From contig JAFGVD010000029.1 in NCBI GenBank assembly GCA_016938135.1, positions 1 to 64,000 of the forward strand: 64,000 bases of DNA. The letters run 5' to 3'. The position numbers and the translations under genes are program-made. Below the pieces are notes generated by a model. The model had not been told where the DNA came from. It saw nothing but the letters and a program-made list of their open reading frames with translations, and did not search any database. Source of the stretch: Coriobacteriia bacterium. GTDB lineage: Bacteria; Actinomycetota; Coriobacteriia; Anaerosomatales; Anaerosomataceae. This document shows, in pieces, positions 17,244-26,927 of the stretch. Position 1 is the stretch's first letter; every line of letters begins with the position of its first letter.

Positions 17244-18365
17244 ATGACGCACGCGACCCTGCCCCCCGGAGTACGGGCCGAGCGGGTCGAGACGTTGTGG
17301 CAACGTGTCGACGGCAACCGGGTCAGGTTCGTGGTCTTCACCGGGCTGTTCGTGGCTGTCGTTTCGTTGCTGAACAGCCTCGTTGTGGCCCTGGCGGTCG
17401 TCGTCATGATGACATGCGTCCTTTCCGAGGCTGACCCTGCTGCGCTTGCGGCGTTGCCATATCTGGCCGGCGGTGTCTTCGGCTTGTCGCTGCTGGGGAC
17501 CACGGGCTGGGTGGTGTTTCGTCTCTCGCGCTCGGAGCGTTGGCTGGTCAAGCGTCTTGGCGCGCGTGTCTCCCTTGCAGGAGAGTTCGCTTCGGTCAAA
17601 GGCGTGCTCAAAGACGTGAGCATCGCGGCGGGCTTCCAGCATTCGCCGCAGGTCTACTTCATCGACTCCAACCGCGTGAACGCGTTCGCTTTGGGACGCA
17701 GCCACGACCGCGCCGTCGTGGGGATAACCCGTGGGTTCGTGGACCGGCTCGCTCCCGATCAGCAGCGTGCGGTGTTCGCCAATCTGATGGCGCGCATCGT
17801 CACGCTCGACACCTTGTGGGCTACCGCCGTCTCGGCGCTCATGGGTCCGATCTGGGCGATGCGCGAGCAAGACCTCGTGCGCGACGACACAGAGTTCCTT
17901 GAACGTCTGGGTGACCAGAAGGTCGCCCTGGCTCCCTCGACCCAGGTGTCCTCGGCCAGTTCGGCGGCGTTTGCCAGCATCGCCGTTTATGGCGTTGCCG
18001 TTGTGGTGACCGAGGTGTTGTCGTGGTGGCACCAGAAGGCTGCATGGATGGCTGCCGAGAAGGCCGATGCCGAGGGCATGATGCTGCTCAAAGACCCGCG
18101 TTCGATGCTCTCAGCACTTGAGCATGTGCTTGACTGCAACAACCATGTGACCACTGCCGGTGACGCGTACTCCCAGCTGTTCTACTGTTGGGCCGGGTTC
18201 GGTTTTGCCCCTGAGGACGACCCCGAGTACCAGCGTGTGGCGCATCTGCGCGAGGTGTTGGGTGCCGAGGGTCTTGCGCATCGACCGGCTCCCAACGTCC
18301 CGGCATGGGACTGCCCGCCTCCGCCTCCACGACTGGAAGTGGAAACGGGAGCAAACGAGGGATAG
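17244..18365 (+). CDS. M48-family (HtpX-like) membrane protein lacking the HEXXH zinc site
   Basis: A 373-residue protein with two N-terminal membrane segments (about residues 26-60 and 68-95) followed by an M48 peptidase-like domain. The family motif around NRVNAFALGRSHDRAVVGITRGF aligns with the strand before the active-site helix of HtpX-type enzymes. Where HEXXH is expected, however, the sequence reads NLMAR (residues 180-184), so both zinc histidines and the catalytic glutamate are absent. A later EKADAEG resembles the region of the third zinc ligand. It is therefore probably a pseudopeptidase. Starts are ambiguous: TTG 17226 has no room for a ribosome-binding site, and ATG 17244 has none clearly placed. 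It follows hisE by 22 bases. Confidence 0.75.
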   Translation: MTHATLPPGVRAERVETLWQRVDGNRVRFVVFTGLFVAVVSLLNSLVVALAVVVMMTCVLSEADPAALAALPYLAGGVFGLSLLGTTGWVVFRLSRSERWLVKRLGARVSLAGEFASVKGVLKDVSIAAGFQHSPQVYFIDSNRVNAFALGRSHDRAVVGITRGFVDRLAPDQQRAVFANLMARIVTLDTLWATAVSALMGPIWAMREQDLVRDDTEFLERLGDQKVALAPSTQVSSASSAAFASIAVYGVAVVVTEVLSWWHQKAAWMAAEKADAEGMMLLKDPRSMLSALEHVLDCNNHVTTAGDAYSQLFYCWAGFGFAPEDDPEYQRVAHLREVLGAEGLAHRPAPNVPAWDCPPPPPRLEVETGANEG

Positions 18366-18378
18366 AGCTCGGGCTGGC

Positions 18379-18407
18379 TTGCGTGGCGCCAGAACGGGTG
18401 CTAGAGT
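18379..18407 (+). promoter_or_regulatory. Promoter of the trp operon
   Basis: TTGCGT (18379-18384) and TAGAGT (18402-18407) are spaced 17 bases apart, immediately before the T-box leader. The expected start of transcription is near 18414. Confidence 0.6.
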
Positions 18408-18423
18408 GTCTCCCAATCGAAGA

Positions 18424-18709
18424 TGCGGCCTGTGAAGAGGACGAGTACTTCGAACGTGAAGCATAGAGAGCCGGGGACGGTGGAATCCCGGCGTGATCGT
18501 TCGGAGGAATGGACCTCAGAGGCTCTGGGACAACGGCTCTGGCCTATTAGTCCCGGCGGAGACCCACCGATACAAGGGGCCGGATATCGGATCTGATCAA
18601 GTTCCCGTATTGCAGGACACAAGTGGGCCCGGAGTGGTTGCGGGTCAACAAGGGTGGTACCGCGAGAAGACCTCTCGTCCCTTGAGGACGAGGGGATTTT
18701 GTCTTTTCT
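18424..18709 (+). promoter_or_regulatory. T-box leader with tryptophan specifier, controlling trpE-trpA
   Basis: This 5' leader RNA senses uncharged tRNA and lets RNA polymerase pass a terminator only when the amino acid is scarce. The universal T-box AGGGTGGTACCGCG is at 18651-18664. Stem I can be drawn directly: GAGG (18437-18440) pairs with CCTC (18514-18517), and CGAACG (18451-18456) with CGTTCG (18498-18503). Above these is the CCGGG/CCCGG helix (18471-18475, 18487-18491). Between the lower helices lies the specifier loop with GAGTA (18443-18447) on the 5' side and GAATGGA (18507-18513) on the 3' side. The codon in the specifier position is TGG (18510-18512), tryptophan. The tRNA-end pairing element reads TGGT. 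The downstream genes make tryptophan, in agreement. Confidence 0.95.
18671..18709 (+). terminator. Intrinsic terminator of the trp T-box leader
   Basis: CCTCTCGTCC (18671-18680) and GGACGAGGGG (18686-18695) form a ten-pair stem (one G-T pair) with loop CTTGA, followed by the T-rich run ending near 18709. Its 5' arm is adjacent to the T-box sequence, as required for the alternative antiterminator. Confidence 0.92.
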
Positions 18710-18733
18710 AGGGCCAGAAACGGAGCAATGACG

Positions 18734-20227
18734 ATGCTACTGCCGAACAAAGAAGAGTTCATTGGACTGGCCGCCGACCACGATGTGGTGCCGATAGCGC
18801 GCGAGATCTACGCAGACCTGTCCACTCCCATCAGCGCGTTTCTGACGTTGGCGCAGGGTGCGGAGTACGCGTATCTGCTGGAGAGCGTCGTCGGTGGCGA
18901 GCGTCTTGGGCGCTACTCCTTCCTCGGCATCGGGGCAAGCGAGGTCGTCTCAGCGCGTGACGGGTTCGCCACCGTGAGCGAGCGGGGCCACAAGCGGACC
19001 ATCCCTGCATCCGACCCTCTGCGTCCGGTAGCCGAGCATCTCTCGGCGGGAAGCGTCGCACTTGTCCCGGGACTCCCGCGTTTTGTCGGCGGCGCAGTCG
19101 GCTACGTGGGTTATGAGGTGGCTTCCGGGTTTGAGAAGGTACCCCGTCACGACAACGATGAGCTCGATGTGCCGGATATGGCGTTCATGCTGACCGACGT
19201 CATCGTGGCGTTCGATCACGCGCGCCGCATCATGCAGGTCATCGCACCGGTACGGCCCGGTTCTGATCCGGGCGAGGCGTACGAGAAAGGCGTAGCGCGG
19301 ATCGATGCGGTGCTCGAGCGACTCACCGCAGGTCCGGTGGGCGCACAGCTGGGTCGAGTGGGAGCCTCGGCGCCGGTCCCGCTTCGTGAGCACACCTCAC
19401 GGGAGGAGTTCATCGAACAGGTGAACCGTGCCAAAGAGCACATCGCCGCGGGTGACATCTTCCAGATCGTGCTCTCGCAGCGCTTCTCGGCACCTTTTGC
19501 GGGCGACGGCATCGACCTCTACCGTGTTTTGCGGGCGGTCAATCCCAGTCCGTACATGTTCTATCTGCGGACGCCAGAGGTGACGCTGGTGGGTTCCAGC
19601 CCTGAGCCGCTCGTTCGAGTTGAGGGCGATCAGGTGCTCACTCGTCCGCTTGCGGGAACACGCCCGCGCGGCGCGGACGTGGCCGAAGATGGCCGCTTGC
19701 GTGCGGATCTTCTGGCGGACGAGAAGGAGCGGGCCGAGCACGTCATGCTCGTGGACCTCGGGCGCAACGACCTGGGGCGGGTCTCCAAGCCGGGTACGGT
19801 GCGCGTGGATGAGCTGATGGAAGTGGAGAACTACAGCCATGTGATGCATATCGTGAGCAATGTGACAGGCACGCTGCAAGACGGCAAGGACGCGTTCGAC
19901 GCACTGCGGGCGACCTTTCCTGCGGGCACCGTGAGCGGCGCACCCAAGATCCGGGCGATGGAGATCATTCGGGATCTGGAGCCTTCGGTTCGCGGGCCTT
20001 ACGCGGGAACCGTTGGCTACGTGGGCGTCGACGGAGCGATGGACATGTGCATCACCATACGCACGGTGATGATCGTCAACGGAACCGCCTACCTGCAGTC
20101 GGGCGCGGGGATCGTGGCAGACTCGGTGGCTGAAAGCGAGTACGAAGAGACCCTGCAGAAGGCACGCGCGCTGCACAGAGCGCTTGAGCTCGCCGCGGGT
20201 ATGACCGCCGAGGAGGCCACAAGATGA
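18734..20227 (+). CDS. trpE: Anthranilate synthase component I
   Basis: Converts chorismate to anthranilate using ammonia from TrpG. The 497-residue chorismate-binding enzyme has an N-terminal LLESVVGGERLGRYSFLG segment with the tryptophan feedback-site region. The catalytic signatures follow: IFQIVLSQRFSAPF, RPLAGTRPRG, VDLGRNDLGRV, ATFPAGTVSGAPKIRAMEII and QSGAGIVADSV. The context (T-box, trpG next) separates it from PabB. ATG 18734 lies eight bases after GGAG (18722-18725); ATG 18728, two codons upstream, would be too close. The stop overlaps trpGD in ATGA. Transcription depends on T-box readthrough. Confidence 0.97.
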   Translation: MLLPNKEEFIGLAADHDVVPIAREIYADLSTPISAFLTLAQGAEYAYLLESVVGGERLGRYSFLGIGASEVVSARDGFATVSERGHKRTIPASDPLRPVAEHLSAGSVALVPGLPRFVGGAVGYVGYEVASGFEKVPRHDNDELDVPDMAFMLTDVIVAFDHARRIMQVIAPVRPGSDPGEAYEKGVARIDAVLERLTAGPVGAQLGRVGASAPVPLREHTSREEFIEQVNRAKEHIAAGDIFQIVLSQRFSAPFAGDGIDLYRVLRAVNPSPYMFYLRTPEVTLVGSSPEPLVRVEGDQVLTRPLAGTRPRGADVAEDGRLRADLLADEKERAEHVMLVDLGRNDLGRVSKPGTVRVDELMEVENYSHVMHIVSNVTGTLQDGKDAFDALRATFPAGTVSGAPKIRAMEIIRDLEPSVRGPYAGTVGYVGVDGAMDMCITIRTVMIVNGTAYLQSGAGIVADSVAESEYEETLQKARALHRALELAAGMTAEEATR

Positions 20228-21978
20228 TCCTTGTCATCGACAACTACGACAGCTTCACCTACAACCTCGTCCAGTTGCTTGGCGCGCTCGGCGCCGATGT
20301 CCGGGTGGAGCGCAACGACGCGGTCAGTCCGGGCCAGGTTGTGGCGATGTCGCCGGCGGGAGTGGTCGTCTCGCCCGGGCCCGGTATGCCCTCAGACGCC
20401 GGCGCCTCGGAGGCGGTCCTCTCGGCTGCTGCGGAAGCGGGAATCCCGGTGCTGGGTGTGTGCCTAGGACACCAAGCGATTGCCGAGGTATACGGCGGTC
20501 GCGTCGTCCGCGCGCCGCGACCGGTGCACGGCAAGACCGCCGACGTCTATCACAACGGCACAGGCCTCCTTGAAGGCATGCCCAATCCGTTCACAGCAAC
20601 GCGATACCATTCGCTCATCGTGGATTTTGACAGCCTGCCTGTGGAGCTTGAGGTCACCGCAAAGACCGACGATGGTCTCATCATGGCGTTGCGCCATCGT
20701 CAGCTGCCGGTCTACGGCGTTCAGTTCCACCCCGAGAGCGTCCTGTCGCCTGAGGGCACCAAGGTACTCGAGAACTTCCTGACGCTCACGGGCGAGATCG
20801 GTGTGGAGGGCGCGGGCGGTGTAGGGTCCGCCGCGAGTTCCGCAACCGGGGGAGCCGCCGCAGGGCGCGACGAGCGCCCGGAGGCGGTGAGGGCCCCCGG
20901 TGAGGACTGTCCGAGCGCCGGACCCTACAGCGCCGCACCCGTTTCGACGTTGCCGGCGGCTATCGATCGCGTCGTCACCGGCGGGTCTCTCGGCGAAGAG
21001 GACGCGTATGCGGTCATGGGACTCATCATGGACGGTGAGGCCACCTCGGCGCAGATAGCGTCGTTGGTGACCGGCATCCGCATGAAGGGCGAAACAGTCG
21101 ACGAGATCGTGGGCTTCGCGCGGGCGATGCGAGAACGCGCCACCTCCGTGCGACCTACAGTGGAGGGCTACATCGACACCTGCGGCACAGGTGGTGACGG
21201 GCTAGCGACCTTTAACATCTCAACGACCTCGGCTTTTGTCGCGGCGGGTGCGGGTGTGCCTATCGCCAAGCACGGCAACCGCGCGGTGTCCTCGCGCTCC
21301 GGCAGCGCAGACGTGCTGGAGGCGCTGGGTGTGCGCATCGACCTTACCCCCCAGCAGATGGCGCGATGCATCGACGAGACCGGCGTAGGCTTCCTGTTCG
21401 CGCAGGCGCTGCACGCCAGCATGCGTCACGCGGGTCCCACGCGCCGCGAGATCGCCATCCGTACCGTCTTCAACATCCTCGGTCCGCTCACTAATCCTGC
21501 GGGCGCCAAGCGTCAGCTTCTGGGCGTGTACGATCCCGCGCTCGTCCCTGTGATGGCCGAGGTTGCGTCGCGTCTGGGTGCCGAGCGAGTCCTCGTCGTG
21601 CACGGACATCCCGGCCTGGACGAGGTCTCCGCTTCCGGGCCCACCGAGGTTGCGGAGGCCACGCCAGACGGTGTGCGCCTTTACGCGATCTCTCCCGAGG
21701 AGTGTGGGATCGCACGCGGTTCGGTCGCCGACCTTGCGGGCGGAGACGCTGCCGAGAACGCCGAGACGATCCGCGCGATCTTGTCGGGTGAGCACTCGGG
21801 CAAACGGGACATCATCCTGATGAACGCGGCCGCGGCGTTGGTAGCCGCGGGCAGGGCGGGTGACTTCGCGGAAGGCGTGGCGCTCGCCCGCACGTCGATC
21901 GACTCAGGTGAAGCCCTTGCAAGACTTGAAGCACTGGCTGCCGTCAGCCAGCGCCTTGCGGGGGAGGGCGCCGCGTGA
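20224..21978 (+). CDS. trpGD: Fused anthranilate synthase glutaminase TrpG and anthranilate phosphoribosyltransferase TrpD
   Basis: One 584-residue chain carries two enzymes. Residues 1 to about 190 are a class I glutamine amidotransferase with the nucleophile in VLGVCLGHQAIAEVYGG and the His-Glu pair in VQFHPESVLSPEG. An Ala/Gly/Glu-rich linker of about 50 residues follows (from about 198). From about residue 245 to the end is TrpD, with the PRPP and anthranilate motifs DTCGTGGDGLATFN, KHGNRAVSSRSGSADVLEALG and GPLTNPAGAKRQLLGVY. The fusion resembles the enteric TrpGD arrangement. The reading frame is continuous through the linker. It overlaps both trpE and trpC by four bases. Confidence 0.97.
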   Translation: MILVIDNYDSFTYNLVQLLGALGADVRVERNDAVSPGQVVAMSPAGVVVSPGPGMPSDAGASEAVLSAAAEAGIPVLGVCLGHQAIAEVYGGRVVRAPRPVHGKTADVYHNGTGLLEGMPNPFTATRYHSLIVDFDSLPVELEVTAKTDDGLIMALRHRQLPVYGVQFHPESVLSPEGTKVLENFLTLTGEIGVEGAGGVGSAASSATGGAAAGRDERPEAVRAPGEDCPSAGPYSAAPVSTLPAAIDRVVTGGSLGEEDAYAVMGLIMDGEATSAQIASLVTGIRMKGETVDEIVGFARAMRERATSVRPTVEGYIDTCGTGGDGLATFNISTTSAFVAAGAGVPIAKHGNRAVSSRSGSADVLEALGVRIDLTPQQMARCIDETGVGFLFAQALHASMRHAGPTRREIAIRTVFNILGPLTNPAGAKRQLLGVYDPALVPVMAEVASRLGAERVLVVHGHPGLDEVSASGPTEVAEATPDGVRLYAISPEECGIARGSVADLAGGDAAENAETIRAILSGEHSGKRDIILMNAAAALVAAGRAGDFAEGVALARTSIDSGEALARLEALAAVSQRLAGEGAA

Positions 21979-22799
21979 GCGACTTCCTGGCAAAGATGCA
22001 AGCGATGCGTTACGAGCGCATCAAGGCGGAGTACGGGTCGCTGTCTTTGGCGGATCGCGAGCGACTCGCAGCCGCCGGGCGTCCCGTGCGTGATTTCGCG
22101 GCAGCGCTGCGGCAGCGCGCTGACATCGCCGTCATCGCCGAGGTCAAGAAGGCGTCTCCCTCGGCAGGCGTCATCGCCAGCGAATGCGAGGCCTCCAAGC
22201 AGGCGCTGCACTACCAGCATGGCGGTGCCGCTGCGATCAGCGTCCTCACTGAGCCGGAGTACTTCGGTGGCAGTTTCACCGATCTTTCCGATGTCGCGGA
22301 CGCCGTGGATGTGCCGGTGCTGTGCAAGGACTTCGTGGTGGACCCGGTCCAGCTGTTCGTGGCGCGCGGCCATGGTGCCGACGCGGTTCTGCTCATTGTG
22401 AGCGTGCTGGGCGGTCTGACCCGCGAGTACGCGGACATCGCCGTGACCCTCGGCCTCACGCCGGTGGTCGAGATCGCGCATCCCGATGAATTCGCCATAG
22501 CCCTCGGTGTGGCCTCCGGGGTGGTGGCAGTCAACAGCCGGGACCTGCGGACCCTGGACGTAGATCCCGGGCGGGCGAGGGATATGATCGTTGAGGCGCA
22601 GCGTTATGACCTCACGCTCATCGCTGCCAGCGGTGTGAAGTCTCGCTCCGACGTCGAGGCTGCTGCTGAGGCCGGAGCGCATGCGGTACTTGTGGGTGAG
22701 ACGCTCATGCGTGCGCATCGCCCCGAATCGTTGCTTGAGGAGCTGACCGGGGTCTTGCGGGTCCCGGCAGATCGCGGGGAGTTGTCAGATCATGAGTAG
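21975..22799 (+). CDS. trpC: Indole-3-glycerol phosphate synthase
   Basis: Ring-closing decarboxylase of tryptophan synthesis, 274 residues. The (beta/alpha)8 barrel has the signature IAEVKKASPSAGVI with the catalytic lysine region, VLTEPEYFGGSF, VLCKDFVVDPVQL with the second catalytic lysine, VVAVNSRDLRTLDVD, and the phosphate loops AASGVKSRSD and VLVGETLMR. The start is GTG 21975 (GTGA overlap with trpGD). It overlaps trpF by eight bases. It is monofunctional, unlike the enteric TrpCF fusion. Confidence 0.97.
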   Translation: MSDFLAKMQAMRYERIKAEYGSLSLADRERLAAAGRPVRDFAAALRQRADIAVIAEVKKASPSAGVIASECEASKQALHYQHGGAAAISVLTEPEYFGGSFTDLSDVADAVDVPVLCKDFVVDPVQLFVARGHGADAVLLIVSVLGGLTREYADIAVTLGLTPVVEIAHPDEFAIALGVASGVVAVNSRDLRTLDVDPGRARDMIVEAQRYDLTLIAASGVKSRSDVEAAAEAGAHAVLVGETLMRAHRPESLLEELTGVLRVPADRGELSDHE

Positions 22800-23446
22800 A
22801 CAAGCACCGATGCACCGGACACGCATCAAGATATGCGGCATCACCAACGCTGCGGATGCGGCGATGGCGGTCTGCGCGGGAGCAGACGCTCTCGGATTCG
22901 TGCTTGCGCCCAGCTCTCGCGAAGTGACGCTGGAGGAGGCCGAGAAGGCACTGGTCGCGGTACCGCCGATGGTGGCGCGTGTGGGGGTGTTCGTCGATGC
23001 GGATCGCGGATTCGTCTCCGAAGCCGTGTCACGGCTGGGCTTGAGCGCGGTGCAGTTCCACGGCGATGAGACGCCCGAGGATTGTGCTGCCGCACCCGTC
23101 CCGGCGATTAAGGCTTTGAAAGTCGGCACGAACTTCGCTTCAGGAATGGTTGAGCCCTTCCGGGGCGCGGCCGCCGCTATCCTACTCGACACATACTCCT
23201 CGCAAAGTAGTGGCGGAACCGGCAAAGCTTTCGACTGGCACACACATGTCGCGGCACTCCCCGGATGGGCTTCACTGATCGTCGCCGGCGGACTCACGCC
23301 GGTGAACGTCGCGGACGCCGTTCGGTTGTTCCGTCCTTTCGCGGTAGATGTCTCCTCGGGGGTCGAGGAGCGTCCGGGTCACAAAGACCGCACGAGAATA
23401 GACGCGTTCGTTGCCGCCGTGAGGGCGGCCGATGAGGAGGATCAAG

Positions 23447-23454
<8 letters not shown>
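22792..23454 (+). CDS. trpF: Phosphoribosylanthranilate isomerase
   Basis: Amadori isomerase of tryptophan synthesis. It is a 220-residue barrel with the catalytic cysteine in [24 protein letters not shown], the [11 protein letters not shown] strand, [19 protein letters not shown], and the phosphate loops [14 protein letters not shown] and [15 protein letters not shown]. The catalytic aspartate sits in the LLDTY motif. The start at ATG 22792 is inside the end of trpC. Its presence beside hisA argues that the two isomerase activities are carried by separate enzymes here, not by one PriA. Confidence 0.96.
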
Positions 23455-24671
<1,217 letters not shown>

Positions 24672-24679
<8 letters not shown>

Positions 24680-25472
24680 CGCTCCTTCCCGTCTTGAGGC
24701 GGCATTCCTGAAGGGACATCCCGCGCTTGTGGCCTACCTGATGGGCGGGTACCCTGACCGTGCGGGAAGCCTTGCCGCGCTGGTGGCGGTGGCGTGTGCG
24801 GGGGCCGACGTCATCGAGCTTGGCGTGCCCTATGCGGACCCGCTCGCCGATGGTCCGGTGATCCAGCATGCGGCAGAGGCCGCGCGTGCCTGTGAAGGCA
24901 GCTTCGGGCTTGCCGAGACGCTCGACCTGGCCGGTGAAGCGGCTGCTTTGCCCGGCATGCCGCCGCTCGTGGTGATGACCTACCTTAATCCCATGATGCG
25001 GATGGGGTTGGCCAAGGTTGGCCAGAAGGCCGCCGAGGCGGGCGTGGCCGGGTTCATCGTGCCGGACATGCCGCCGGACAATCCTATGGCGGTCCAGTGG
25101 AAGCGTGAGGCCGTCGCCAGAGGTATCGACACCGTCTTTCTCGCGGCGCCCACCTCGACACCCGAGCGTCTTGCAGTGGTGGGCGAGGCATCCACCGGGT
25201 TTGTTTACGTGGTGAGCTCTCTTGGTGTCACGGGGGAGCGGACTCAACTGCCGGCCGAGCTGACCGATCTCGTCGCACGAGTGCGGGCGTCTTCACCCCT
25301 GCCGGTCGCGGTGGGCTTCGGCGTCTCAACGCCGGCCCAGGCGGCGACGGTGTCAGCCATCGCCGACGGGGTCATCGTAGGCAGCGCGCTGGTACGGCGG
25401 CAAGACGACCCGTCGGCTCTGGGCGAGTTCGTGGGACAGCTTGTCTCGGCGGTCCACACAGGCGGTCGGTGA
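24672..25472 (+). CDS. trpA: Tryptophan synthase alpha subunit
   Basis: Cleaves indole-3-glycerol phosphate to indole for TrpB. The 266-residue barrel shows the catalytic glutamate in [21 protein letters not shown], the second acidic catalytic region in PDMPPDN, the phosphate loops [11 protein letters not shown] and [10 protein letters not shown], and GSALVRR near the end. The start is TTG 24672, chosen because GAGGGAGG lies about seven bases upstream and no closer ATG fits. It is the last trp gene. Six bases after its stop lies the end of a convergent minus-strand gene, and no terminator hairpin is visible between them. Confidence 0.96.
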
Positions 25473-25478
25473 CGGCTT

Positions 25479-26204
25479 CTACTGGCCGAAGAACACGTCC
25501 AGGGTCTCGCCATCGATGCTGTGGATCTTCCAGCCTCCGTCGTCGATGAGCTCGAAGACGGTGGTGGTGGCGTTCTCCTCGGTCATCTCGTCGTCCCAGT
25601 CCTCCACATCGAGGATGTTGCCTCCGTCACTGGGCGGATAGACGCGTATGTAGGAAACGTAGCCGTCCGTATCCTCGAATGTCATCAGCAGCACGCCATC
25701 GGGCTCTGACACCTCAGAGCTACGCAGGGTCGAGGTGGTCCAGTACTCTCGGTCGGCATCAACGGCCTCTTCAACAAGTGCAAGCTCATCATGGACGTCG
25801 TCCATGGTCACGCTGCGGATCATGTCGAAGTCCAGGGCGCCAAGTCCCACCGCGAACGTCTGGATAGCCTCCACCTTGGGGGAGTCTGCGTCTCCTGCGG
25901 CGCCGGGGCCCTCTATGACGCCGTAGTTGATCGCCGCCCAGGCTCCTACGCCGCAACAGCTCAGAAGCGTGATAAGCACGAAGGCCACTATCCCGATGAT
26001 CAGGCCTTTGCGGCTCTTCTTCGCCACGGGCTGCATGCCCCGTGCCGCCGGAGCGTACTGGGGGGTAGGCTGTGGAGCGTACTGTGGCTCGCCCTGGGGA
26101 GCGGGTTGCACTGATGGGACGGCAGATCCTACCGCCGCGCCACACTCGGGGCAGAAGCGACCCTCATCAGGGACCTGTGTCCCGCAGTTCCGGCAAGTCT
26201 GCAT
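25479..26204 (-). CDS. Zinc-ribbon, single-pass membrane protein of unknown function
   Basis: The 241-residue protein begins with a four-cysteine zinc ribbon (CRNCGTQVPDEGRFCPECG, residues 4-22). A Pro/Gln-rich linker (residues 30-60) and one strong membrane helix (about 67-93, RKGLIIGIVAFVLITLLSCC region) follow. The rest is a 145-residue extracytoplasmic domain that resembles the small alpha/beta domains of secreted DUF4878/NTF2-like proteins, though I cannot assign it. GGAGG lies seven bases before ATG. It is in the same direction as the lipoprotein and selenoprotein genes behind it, 93 bases apart, with its own possible promoter. The domain order (cytosolic zinc ribbon, TM, external domain) is common in Gram-positive sensor or envelope proteins. 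Confidence 0.8.
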   Translation of the reverse strand: MQTCRNCGTQVPDEGRFCPECGAAVGSAVPSVQPAPQGEPQYAPQPTPQYAPAARGMQPVAKKSRKGLIIGIVAFVLITLLSCCGVGAWAAINYGVIEGPGAAGDADSPKVEAIQTFAVGLGALDFDMIRSVTMDDVHDELALVEEAVDADREYWTTSTLRSSEVSEPDGVLLMTFEDTDGYVSYIRVYPPSDGGNILDVEDWDDEMTEENATTTVFELIDDGGWKIHSIDGETLDVFFGQ

Positions 26205-26261
26205 GGTCGCCTCCTTACAGCGGTATTCAGACCGCTTGCGTGTGTGATCGTGTCTGCGGAC

Positions 26262-26270
26262 ATGATACCA
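26262..26270 (-). promoter_or_regulatory. Possible extended -10 promoter for the zinc-ribbon gene
   Basis: Read on the minus strand the bases are TGGTATCAT, an extended -10 (TGN before TATCAT). A TTGACG 14 bases upstream is too close to be an ideal -35. The gene start is 58 bases downstream. Confidence 0.35.
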
Positions 26271-26297
26271 GCTGCGTGGGACGTCAAGGCCTTCGGC

Positions 26298-26903
26298 TTA
26301 CTGCACCACCACTCCTGATGCGGTACTTCCGTCTATGAGGTCGATGACGTACTCCCCGTCGTTGTCCACGAACGTGTACGTGATTTCCGTTTCACTGATG
26401 CGCTCGTCTGCCGAGCCTTGCCACGTCAGGACGGTGAGGTTGACCCCGTCATCGCTTGTCAGGGGGACGAGCGTGTAGCTGGTCTCGTCCTCTTCTATCG
26501 TGATGATCAGGATGCCGCTGGCGTCTTGATCGACCGAGACCACCTGGCCGATAGCGCCCCCCATGGCTATGGCCGGCGCCGCTTCAAGTACGCTGGCAGC
26601 GTTCGTAGGGCTCAGGGTCGAGGCCATGAGTTGCGCATCGGCAAGCACAAAGCCCTGGATGAAATCCGCGACCTTCTCGGCCATGAGCGGCCCGGGCTGC
26701 GCGATCACTGTGGGCTCCGCCTGGGCGGTGGCAGAGTCCACCACAGAGGCTGAAGACTCCGGCGCAGGAGCGGGCTGCTTTCCCGCCGGCACGTGCTCAG
26801 TGCATCCGCAAAGCGCCGGGAGACACATGAGCGTAGCGAGCAGCAAGACGACGCCCCTAAGGCTCGCCTTTGGGGCGCCGAGTGTGATCATGCGGTGGAA
26901 CAT
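26298..26903 (-). CDS. Predicted lipoprotein of unknown function
   Basis: The 201-residue protein has a basic/hydrophobic signal peptide ending in a lipobox (PALCGC, lipidated cysteine near residue 34), then a Pro/Ala/Ser-rich spacer. A compact domain of about 140 residues follows, starting QPGPLMAEKVADFIQGFVLAD, that alternates strands and acidic turns (IIITIEEDETSYTLV). I recognise no enzyme motif; the pattern suggests an NTF2-like or similar small beta-rich domain. It begins 24 bases after the stop of the thioredoxin-like selenoprotein gene in the same direction, so the two extracytoplasmic lipoproteins are probably made together. ATG at 26903 and an internal ATG four codons later are both possible. 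Confidence 0.75.
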   Translation of the reverse strand: MFHRMITLGAPKASLRGVVLLLATLMCLPALCGCTEHVPAGKQPAPAPESSASVVDSATAQAEPTVIAQPGPLMAEKVADFIQGFVLADAQLMASTLSPTNAASVLEAAPAIAMGGAIGQVVSVDQDASGILIITIEEDETSYTLVPLTSDDGVNLTVLTWQGSADERISETEITYTFVDNDGEYVIDLIDGSTASGVVVQ

Positions 26904-26927
26904 GGTGGTCCTTGTCTTGTGTGGCGC

